DNA from: Myxococcales bacterium FL481
GTDB taxonomy: Bacteria; Myxococcota_A; Polyangia; Nannocystales; Nannocystaceae
NCBI GenBank assembly: GCA_006508105.1
Contig: QKPP01000242.1
Span: 1-54,287 of the forward strand
Direction of reading: 5' to 3'
DNA: 54,287 bases
A program made the translations under genes and the position numbers. Positions 42,657 through 49,341 of this stretch are shown piece by piece (the first letter of the stretch is position 1; each line of letters begins with the position of its first letter). The notes under the pieces were generated by a model that saw nothing but the letters and a program-made list of their open reading frames with translations, made no database searches and was not told where the DNA came from.

Positions 42657-43937
42657 CTAAGGCTTCGCGACCAGTGTCCGGGGGCTCTTTGACGGCGGAT
42701 CCTCCCGCCCTGGCTCACCGGCAAGCCCCGATGAGACGATGGGGTCCGCTTGCGCCGTCCTCCACGGGACGTTTGGCCACCACCGGACCACCGCCGGTGG
42801 TCGACCGGGCTCGATGCTCTCCCCGGGTCGTGGAATCGCCACTGCGACATCTCGGGTCCGCGCCGCGACCAGGATCCGCTCGGCTGGTTCGACCCACGCG
42901 TGCAGGGCCAGGTCGAATGTTCCCCAGTGCACCGGCACAAGCAGCTTGCCGCGAACCGCCTCGAATGCTTGCACGGCTTGCTCGGGCCCGAGGTGGACGT
43001 CGGCCCACAAGCGATTGTAGGCCCCGGACTCGATCATGGCGATGTCGAATGGTCCCAGCCGCTCGCCGATCTCGGCGAAGCCGGGAAACATGCCGGTATC
43101 TCCACTGAAGTAAACTCGATGCCGCGGGCCGATCATCGCCCAGCCCGCCCAAAGCGTCTTGTCTCGGTCCAGCACCGCTCGTCCCGAGAAGTGACGCGAC
43201 GGGGTGGCGACCAGCCGGACCCCACCGACTTCGTACTCGCCCCACCAGTCGAGCTCAACGATGCGATCGGGGGCGACGCCCCAGTACTCCAGGTGAGAAC
43301 CCACCCCAAGCGGCGTGACAAAGAGCGGGACTTGCTCGGCGAGGCGCGAGATGGTGCCGGCGTCAAGGTGGTCGTAGTGATCGTGGGAGATGATCACCGC
43401 GTCGATGTCGGGTAGCTCTTCGAGGTCAAGTGGTGGGGCATGGAACCGCTGCGGGCCCACGTTCGACCACGGGGAAGCGCGATCTCCCCACACGGGGTCC
43501 GTCAGCAGCGTGACGTTGTCGAGTTCCACGAGGGTGGTCGAGTGTCCGAGCCAGGTGACGCGTAGATCGTCTTGTGGCGCGGTCGCCAGGCGTTCGGCGA
43601 TGCCGGTTTCAACGGGTAACGGGGCCGTGGGCGCGGTGTTTTTGCCCCCGCGCAGCCACTCGACCAAGGTGGGCACGAACGGGGGATCGACGACCGGGAG
43701 CGCGTTGACAAAGCGGCGCCGCTGGAGCTCGTACTGCGGCGAGGTCGCGAGCTGTTCGAGTCGATCGCCGTGAGGCGGGGTTCCCAGATTCGTCCATACG
43801 TTGGCCATCACGCTGGCTCCGAGGGCGGCCAAAGCCGCCGTGGCGACGCCGCCTCTTCGCAGCCAGCGGCGCGTTTTCGATGACGAGGAAGACCGTGCCG
43901 CGTTCGCTGGCGCGGAAGCATAGAGGTGGCGGGGCAT
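42657..43937 (-). CDS. Membrane-anchored NAPE-PLD/UlaG-like metallo-beta-lactamase-fold hydrolase
   Basis: The 426-residue protein has a short N-terminal hydrophobic anchor (VATAALAALGASVMANVW, residues 31-48) and a metallo-beta-lactamase fold of the COG2220 type. The metal motif is ISHDHYDHLD (H185, H187, D189, H190), preceded by VTWLGHSTTLVELD and LLTDPVWGDRASP and followed by YFSGDTGMF and PVHWGTFDL. These resemble N-acylphosphatidylethanolamine phospholipase D relatives; the true substrate is unknown. The C-terminal ~70 residues are Pro/Arg-rich. Two inverted repeats lie just upstream of the ATG at 43937. Confidence 0.88.
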   Translation of the reverse strand: MPRHLYASAPANAARSSSSSKTRRWLRRGGVATAALAALGASVMANVWTNLGTPPHGDRLEQLATSPQYELQRRRFVNALPVVDPPFVPTLVEWLRGGKNTAPTAPLPVETGIAERLATAPQDDLRVTWLGHSTTLVELDNVTLLTDPVWGDRASPWSNVGPQRFHAPPLDLEELPDIDAVIISHDHYDHLDAGTISRLAEQVPLFVTPLGVGSHLEYWGVAPDRIVELDWWGEYEVGGVRLVATPSRHFSGRAVLDRDKTLWAGWAMIGPRHRVYFSGDTGMFPGFAEIGERLGPFDIAMIESGAYNRLWADVHLGPEQAVQAFEAVRGKLLVPVHWGTFDLALHAWVEPAERILVAARTRDVAVAIPRPGESIEPGRPPAVVRWWPNVPWRTAQADPIVSSGLAGEPGREDPPSKSPRTLVAKP

Positions 43938-43950
43938 CGCAGGGTAAACT

Positions 43951-43985
43951 GTACTGAGTAGTGTACTTCTCGTTTCTGAGAAGTA
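43951..43985. promoter_or_regulatory. Paired inverted repeats upstream of the metallohydrolase gene
   Basis: GTAC-N8-GTAC (43951-43966, imperfectly symmetrical inside) is followed by a perfect 8-bp-arm repeat TACTTCTC-GTTTCT-GAGAAGTA (43964-43985), all within 50 bases upstream of the minus-strand start. The AT-rich symmetry fits one or two repressor operators over the promoter. Confidence 0.5.
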
Positions 43986-44333
43986 AACGCCGACGTCTCG
44001 TTCGTTGTTCCCGCGGCGGCGACCCGGCCAGAAGCTGGGGAGCTGCGAGTGCCCCGCCCGCGGTGTAAGCGCGAGCCAGCTGAGATCGTCGACGCAGCCC
44101 GGGCGGGACTCCCCGGTCGCGTTCTCGTGCGGTCAGGCGGGACCCGATCGGCACGCGAGCCCAGGTCAGCGAACGCTGGGTCGACACTGGTTCGCAAGGC
44201 CGGGCCGGTTCGGGTCCTGTCGGCGCACCTGCGCGCAGGTTGGGCGGCGTGGCATGTCCGTCGACAGACGGTCGGCGTCCCGGTCGCTTGGTCCGCCGCG
44301 AGGCGTTGAACCCCCGCGTGATACCTTGCGCGG
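43986..44333. other. Gene-poor interval; possible regulator remnant
   Basis: No convincing intact gene. A short plus-strand open frame (44049-44309, GTG start) opens with MPRPRCKREPAEIVDAARA, which resembles the first helix of TetR-family regulators. The rest does not continue into a TetR helix-turn-helix in any frame I checked. It may be a decayed regulator or coincidence. Confidence 0.25.
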
Positions 44334-45005
44334 GTGCGGGGCGCCACGTTTTGGCTGGTCATCACGCTCGGCCTGGCGGCGTTGTTCTTGGTGCCGTTCT
44401 TTGTATTTGAGGGACAGATTTTGGCGTGGGTGGAGGTGTTTCGCGAGCGCAAGCACGCCGATCTCTACGTCGCCGCGTTTGTGGTCGGTGCGCTCGTAGT
44501 AGATGGGTTGCTGCCGGTGCCGTCTTCGTTGGTCACGGCGTTAGGTGGCGGCACCTTGGGCTTTGTCCCCGGCACCTTGGTGGCCTGGCTCGGCATGACC
44601 CTGGGTTGCATGGTGGCCTACGCCGTTGGCCGCCGCGGTGGGGGGCTGTTGCGGCGATCCACGGGTGCTGCGGCAGCGCTCGACCAGGCCGCCGCGTGGG
44701 TGGACCGCTACGGCGTGTTGGCAGTCGTGCTGGCGCGGCCGATGCCGGTCGTCGCCGAGATGTCGGCGATCTACGCCGGGATGACGCGTCTCGCGTGGTC
44801 CCGCTTCCTCGTGTTTGTGGCGTTGGCGAATCTCGGGGTTACGGCGTTGTACGCGGGTCTGGGCGCCTACGGGCGCCGGGAGTCGAGTTTTGCACTAGCG
44901 CTGGCGGCGTCATTGGTCTTGCCAGGTCTGGGGTGGGTGTGGACCCGGGTGCAGCGTGCCGTACGGTCGCGAACCGACCGGCACGCCGATCCACCCGCGC
45001 GGTGA
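44334..45005 (+). CDS. VTT/DedA-like (SNARE-associated Golgi) membrane protein
   Basis: The 223-residue protein has about five hydrophobic segments and the VTT-domain pattern. A re-entrant-like stretch near LLPVPSSLVTALGGGTLGFVPG is followed by GMTLGCMVAYAVGRRGG, then VVLARPMPVVAEMSAIYAGM with the conserved R-P and later G positions. Relatives are proposed lipid scramblases or transporters supporting envelope lipid homeostasis. The GTG at 44334 begins MRGATFW and lacks a strong ribosome-binding site. It stands alone, with gene-poor DNA on both sides. Confidence 0.8.
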   Translation: MRGATFWLVITLGLAALFLVPFFVFEGQILAWVEVFRERKHADLYVAAFVVGALVVDGLLPVPSSLVTALGGGTLGFVPGTLVAWLGMTLGCMVAYAVGRRGGGLLRRSTGAAAALDQAAAWVDRYGVLAVVLARPMPVVAEMSAIYAGMTRLAWSRFLVFVALANLGVTALYAGLGAYGRRESSFALALAASLVLPGLGWVWTRVQRAVRSRTDRHADPPAR

Positions 45006-45440
45006 GGCTTCGACGACCGAGGCCATGGGGACGATGTGGTGGCGGAGGCCATCATCGAGCGGATGCCGGCCGCGTCCGCGGTTCGCTACGGTCCAAAAAC
45101 CATGCTCCTCGAGCCGTCGGGCGGTTCAAAACCATGCGAGCGATGCCGTTCGATGTGGTTTCGACGTCATCGACCTCGACGGGCGGACGCAACCCAACCC
45201 GGCGGCCGAGGCATGGCTAGTTGTGATGACTCGACGTCCGATACCCGCGGGTCTCCATCATTGCGTCCGGTTGACCACCGACCTCTCGCTGCGTGGGGAA
45301 TCACGTCGTTGGCGCTGTGACACGATTGTCCCGCACGCCGATCCAGTGCGATCGAGGTACCAGGAACCGAGACCGGGCGCCGGGAGTCGGATTTGCGTCA
45401 CGGGCGCCGCCGCACGGTCGTCCACGGACGTGATCGGCCG
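45006..45440. other. 435-bp interval without a recognisable gene
   Basis: Open frames here have no start context, family motif or consistent composition. No RNA gene, terminator or repeat was recognised. It lies between convergent genes, so no promoter is required. Confidence 0.5.
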
Positions 45441-46040
45441 CTACGACGTTGAAGGCTTGACCCCGTGGTTGTCGAGGACTGTACGGATTTCACGGACCGC
45501 ATCCTGCATCTTGTGGAGAAACGATGCGCGGTGCCGGATCAACCGACAGTGCGGATGCTGACTCCACAGCGCTCGTAGTCGGGCATCGAGCGCAACCGCA
45601 TCGGCAAGCGACTCGATCCGGGCTGGGTTGCCGCCCTCGATCGAGATCCCGCCGACTGCCGCCGTCTCGAAGAACAGCACTGCATCGTACCGGTCTAGCT
45701 CATCTTGGAGTGTAGTCCTCATCGCACTGAAGAAGTCGGGGCCGTCGCTCTCGGGCCAATACGCGGCTCCATCGGGTGTGCCACGATCGCACAACAACAC
45801 CCGACGCGGGTAGTGGGCCGCCTGGATGTCTTCGAGATTCTGTTGCACGTGATAGATGGCCGTTTGCACGGGCTTGCGGGCGAACGGGTCACCGTTGCGC
45901 GGGAACCCCCCGCTAAACAGCATCGTAGCCGCCTCGGGTACGACGACGATGCACTCGCCCAGTTCGCGGCGCACAAGATCCGCCGCCGTGGTTTTGCCTC
46001 CCCCGGGACCGCCCGTGAGCGCAATGCGAAACGCTTTCAT
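45441..46040 (-). CDS. AAA_28-type P-loop NTPase
   Basis: The 199-residue product has a Walker A P-loop GGPGGGKTT (residues 10-18), the RRVLLCDRGTPDGAAYWP segment with a Walker-B-like Asp, and VLFFETAA. Overall it resembles the AAA_28 group (related to NadR kinase domains and Ttd14) and more distantly thymidylate-kinase-like enzymes. It is probably a soluble nucleotide or small-molecule kinase; the substrate is unknown. The start ATG follows GGCGGGA. The 287 bases upstream of it, before the next minus-strand gene, hold only short Arg-rich frames. Confidence 0.78.
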   Translation of the reverse strand: MKAFRIALTGGPGGGKTTAADLVRRELGECIVVVPEAATMLFSGGFPRNGDPFARKPVQTAIYHVQQNLEDIQAAHYPRRVLLCDRGTPDGAAYWPESDGPDFFSAMRTTLQDELDRYDAVLFFETAAVGGISIEGGNPARIESLADAVALDARLRALWSQHPHCRLIRHRASFLHKMQDAVREIRTVLDNHGVKPSTS

Positions 46041-46327
46041 TCCCGCCAGGCTGTCGTGCTCACCCGCGCGCGGTCAAGCGGCGGCGACCAGCGCGAGCGC
46101 CGGAACACGGGTCATGAAAGCCATCTAGCTGGGCGAAGGCCGCTTGGTGCCTCCGGGCAATCGGTACGAGTTGCCATCACCGACCGTTGGTTCATCGTCG
46201 CGCAGGCGTCGAGTCGCCGGATCGACGCGACGTCGCGTACGCCAGCGTTCGATGGCGAGGGGTTCTCCCACCACGCGTGCCGTCGTTTCGCGGGGGGGCG
46301 CGGCACGACGGCGCCCCCCGGCTCGTA

Positions 46328-47335
46328 TCACTGCGACGGGCGCGTGCTCCAGTACCGCCAGCTCTCGTTTCTTTCGAGATAGTCTGCTTCCGGGGATTGG
46401 GCCAGCGCGCTCATGAGGGCGCGGTACTCATCCGAACGGACGTAGGCCTCAACCACCGGGAGCAGTTCCGCATCCTCCAAGCTGAGGCTGAGTCGACCGA
46501 GCAGGCCGAGACCGCTCGCCATCGCCGAGACCCGAAAGAGCTGAGTGTCGCTGTTGGAGGTCGAGTACCGGCCTCGGTCGAGTTCTTGGGCCAAACTGAG
46601 TGCCGCGAGAATACCGAGGGAATGTTCGTAGAGCGTGCCGGTCAAGTTGGTTGCTGGCTTGTCCGCTGGGTCGCGATCGCGGGGCGCTTCGAGCCACGCG
46701 AGCACGGCCGCCTCCCGGCAGCCCGCGAAGCGTCGGGAGTTTTGGCTCTCAATGGAAGCGCAGGTCTCGTTCGCGATGACCCGGGCCAGTTTCCAGCGGT
46801 GCTCGTCGACGCTCGCGGGCGCTGACCAGAGCGCGTCGATGGCCTTCGGGTCCAGTACCACCGGTCGCGGCGCATCAGTGCGGCGAAACAGGACCGGTCC
46901 GCGCGATTCGGAGGCCACTTGCGTGACCTCGAGCTGCTTGTCGGTGACGGCTCGCACAATGAATGATTCGGTAGTCGTGCCGTGGCCGGCCGAGATCACG
47001 ACCATCGAGTGGTTGGTGCCGTCACCGTCGAGCTCGCTCCTTCCGCCGAAGGCGACGGAGCGGCCTTCGATGAGCGGCCCGTCCCCTGGGCTGCGAGGAA
47101 AGGCGACCCACGGTCCCGCGATCTCGATGACAGTGTGCAGCGGCGCGACGAGGGGCCGATCTGATTGCCAGCTTCCTTGAAACGGCAGCTTCACCGGGAC
47201 GAGTGGAGCGCTTGCGTCAGCTTGCGCCGCGGGGTCCTCGGGTGGCGTTGGACCGGCCGGGGGCGCGCAGGCCAGCGTGGCAATGGCGCTCGCTGTCGCA
47301 GCCAGCTGTGAGCAGAGGCCTCGTTTGTCGGTCAT
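46328..47335 (-). CDS. Hypothetical lipoprotein
   Basis: The 335-residue protein begins with a lipoprotein signal: MTDKRG, a hydrophobic stretch, and the lipobox TLAC with C23. A Pro/Ala/Asp linker follows, typical of surface lipoproteins. The mature part has two portions. Residues ~50-165 look beta-rich (GSWQSDRPLVAPLHTVIEIAG, RSVAFGGRSELDGDGTNH). Residues ~165-330 look helical (EHRWKLARVIANETCASIE, EHSLGILAALSLAQELDRG) and include two cysteines. I do not recognise a family. Confidence 0.65.
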   Translation of the reverse strand: MTDKRGLCSQLAATASAIATLACAPPAGPTPPEDPAAQADASAPLVPVKLPFQGSWQSDRPLVAPLHTVIEIAGPWVAFPRSPGDGPLIEGRSVAFGGRSELDGDGTNHSMVVISAGHGTTTESFIVRAVTDKQLEVTQVASESRGPVLFRRTDAPRPVVLDPKAIDALWSAPASVDEHRWKLARVIANETCASIESQNSRRFAGCREAAVLAWLEAPRDRDPADKPATNLTGTLYEHSLGILAALSLAQELDRGRYSTSNSDTQLFRVSAMASGLGLLGRLSLSLEDAELLPVVEAYVRSDEYRALMSALAQSPEADYLERNESWRYWSTRPSQ

Positions 47336-47434
47336 GGATATCCGCGGCAGCTGTGGTGTCTAGGCGACGAGGGCGACGCAGACGTAGTGCGGCCCCCAAC
47401 ATCGGTTCGGGCGTCGGTGATCGCTCACCAGCGG

Positions 47435-47953
47435 TCAAGACGTGGAAGGGCTACACTGGATGGCTTTGCCCGACGTGAACCCAACCGGCCGTAGCTCATA
47501 GATTGGCTGTGAGGTTGCTTCCCAGTGAGCGCCGGGTCCGGAGAAGAAGTGCGTGTGGTCAAACACGGCGAAGTAGACGCCGAGGTAGACGAGGAATAAC
47601 ACTCCACCGATCTTACCTAGCGTGACCTCGGTCGACGCCGAGAAAAGCAAGTTGATGCGACGAAACGTCCACTTCGTTGGCAGATAGAATGCGATTGCGA
47701 TCACGGACCAGTTCAACAGCGCAGTGGGGACCCAAACCGATGCACTTAGCACTTCGCCCGTCGAATATGCACTCGACGGGAACGGGAACCCGTATACCGC
47801 AATCTGACCGTCCGCGCCCGCGGTGCCGCAACTTTTGTAGCTCCATTCCAGTGGGAGAAACCAGGTGACCAAGGAGGCGGCCCCAAGCGCAATCCAAACC
47901 GAGGCGTTGGTGGCGAAAAACCACCTCACCACGAGCATGATGAATCTAAACAT
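47435..47953 (-). CDS. Hypothetical small membrane protein
   Basis: The 172-residue protein has about three hydrophobic segments (FATNASVWIALGAASLVTWFL, near 10-33; VPTALLNWSVIAIAFYLP, near 74-91; and LGKIGGVLFLVYLGVYFAVF, near 112-131) and aromatic-rich loops. No family is recognised. Base composition is visibly less GC-rich than the flanking genes and the codon choice differs, which may indicate recent acquisition. It starts MFRFIMLVVRWFF at 47953 without a strong ribosome-binding site. Confidence 0.55.
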   Translation of the reverse strand: MFRFIMLVVRWFFATNASVWIALGAASLVTWFLPLEWSYKSCGTAGADGQIAVYGFPFPSSAYSTGEVLSASVWVPTALLNWSVIAIAFYLPTKWTFRRINLLFSASTEVTLGKIGGVLFLVYLGVYFAVFDHTHFFSGPGAHWEATSQPIYELRPVGFTSGKAIQCSPSTS

Positions 47954-48377
47954 ACGAAGTCAGCCCCGTTCGCACCGTCCGACTGTAGAAGAAAGCGGTA
48001 CCCGAGGGAAGGCATCGCGTTCACGGCCGTGCCATCAGGGGGTTTTCAGTCGCCCAGTCCCGGCAAGCCCGGCCAAAGTCGTCCGTCAAGTGGCCGACTG
48101 GGCGTTTCGCACGAATCGCGCCCATGTCGAAGATGCGGGGGGGGGGAGGGGCGGCGTCCATCTGTCCTCGTTGCCGCGAGCAAGTTGTGCGCCGCGGATG
48201 TGCAGCCGCTGGCGCGGCGCGGGAGTTGCGGTTGCTTCGACCGACAGGTCCGCGTCAAGGGCCGACATGTCGCCCCTTTGAATGTTGGACCCCCGACGCC
48301 GGCAAACGGCGCCGACCCGCGTTTGAAAATCTCAGCCACCGCGAAGCGGAGCTCTCGGGCAAACTCAGGGAGCTCTA
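47954..48377. other. 424-bp interval with a homopolymer run and no clear gene
   Basis: No intact gene is evident. A run of ten G residues occurs at 48137-48146, just inside a small open frame (48124-48378) whose start encodes ICPRCREQVVRRGC, a CxxC-type knuckle. Overlapping frames around it are also open, as is common in GC-rich DNA. It precedes the transposase fragment and may be decayed accessory sequence. Confidence 0.4.
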
Positions 48378-48581
48378 GTGAACCGCAGAAGCTACACAGA
48401 AGAACAGATCATGTCGATCCTCAATGAGGCCGACAGCGACGTCCCGGTCAAAGAGCTGGACCGACAGCATGGCATGGCGCCGGCCTCTTTTTACCCCTCG
48501 AAGCGCAGATACGGCGGAATGGAGCGGGCGTCCGGTTGGCCGTGGAGGGGCTCGGTCAGATCGGGTACGCAGCCGTCCTAG
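48378..48581 (+). pseudogene. IS3-family transposase OrfA fragment
   Basis: The first ~48 codons match the N terminus of IS3-family OrfA: RRSYTEEQIMSILNEA, VPVKELDRQHGMAPASFY and KRRYGGM, the helix-turn-helix that binds the IS ends. The usual Trp after FY is lost (FYPSKRRYGGM). After about 48521 the similarity stops and unrelated residues run to the stop at 48581. No OrfB (DDE) and no terminal inverted repeats are visible, so this is a dead remnant. Confidence 0.8.
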
Positions 48582-48641
48582 GCGCCGCCGTCGGTCAGAT
48601 CTAGCCACTGCGGGCGATAAGGTGTGAGATAGGCGCTACCC

Positions 48642-49310
48642 ATGACAACCGGCAAGAGCAAGACCATCTCCGTTGGCGGAACCAACGACCTTCACGTTAG
48701 CGAGCACGAGCCTCTAGGCTGGTTCGAGGACCTATACGCGGCCTCGACGGCCGACGGACAGGGCGTGCCGTGGGCGACGATGAGTACGCATCCGCTCTTT
48801 GCCGGCTGGCTAGAATCGCACGCGCTCGACGGGCGGGGGAGGTCGGCTCTCGTGGTCGGGTGCGGGATGGGAGACGACGCAATCCGGCTTGAGGAGCTTG
48901 GCTTTGATGTGACGGCTTTCGATGTTTCGGACTCGGCGATCAACTACTGCAAGGCTCGTTTTCCCGATTCGCGGGCTCGTTTTGTTCAGGCTGACCTGTT
49001 CCAACCGCCAAGTGAGTGGAGCGGGAAATTCGACTTCGTGCTCGAGATCTACACCGTCCAGGCCGTTCCGCCGGTTCATGAGCCGACCGCTATTGGGAAC
49101 ATTGCCGAGTTCGTGGCCGTCAGCGGCGATCTGTTGGTGATCGCCGAGGTTGAGGCCGGTGAGAGAAGCTTCGACAACGGCCCACCGTGGCCGTTGACCC
49201 CGGGGCACGTGGAGTCCTTCGCTTCCCGCGGCTTGAAGGTGGTGGAGCGACGCGTGGGTGAGGCGGGGGAGAATGGTCGCGCGAGCTACACGACGCTGTT
49301 CCGACGGTAG
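48642..49310 (+). CDS. Class I SAM-dependent methyltransferase
   Basis: The 222-residue protein has a Rossmann-fold methyltransferase core. SAM-binding motif I is ALVVGCGMGDDAIRLEELG (about 69-87), then VTAFDVSDSAINYCKARF (motif II), RFVQADLF, and FDFVLEIYTVQAVPP. The N-terminal WFEDLYAAS-x-DGQGVPW is typical of thiopurine-methyltransferase-like and related small-molecule enzymes. The substrate cannot be assigned. The gene follows the transposase fragment and is convergent with the phospholipase-D gene 31 bases away. It may be part of a laterally acquired patch. Confidence 0.85.
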   Translation: MTTGKSKTISVGGTNDLHVSEHEPLGWFEDLYAASTADGQGVPWATMSTHPLFAGWLESHALDGRGRSALVVGCGMGDDAIRLEELGFDVTAFDVSDSAINYCKARFPDSRARFVQADLFQPPSEWSGKFDFVLEIYTVQAVPPVHEPTAIGNIAEFVAVSGDLLVIAEVEAGERSFDNGPPWPLTPGHVESFASRGLKVVERRVGEAGENGRASYTTLFRR

Positions 49311-49341
49311 TGCGATGTTGGGCGGAGCGTAGCGAGCCTGG

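Noticed and set aside
39000-43000. PARP partner next to PARG
   Set aside because: No product in the neighbourhood shows the H-Y-E ADP-ribosyltransferase pattern; adjacent genes are a membrane protein and a metallohydrolase.
45006-45440. tRNA or small RNA gene
   Set aside because: No T-loop (GGTTCGAAT-like) or cloverleaf pairing was found in this or other long gaps.
46125-46331. Small minus-strand gene encoding an Arg-rich 68-residue protein
   Set aside because: It has no family features or convincing ribosome-binding site, and Arg-rich frames are frequent chance products here; its composition does not rule it out entirely.
48378-48581. Functional insertion sequence
   Set aside because: Only the first ~48 codons of OrfA remain, the conserved Trp is lost, and OrfB and terminal repeats are missing.
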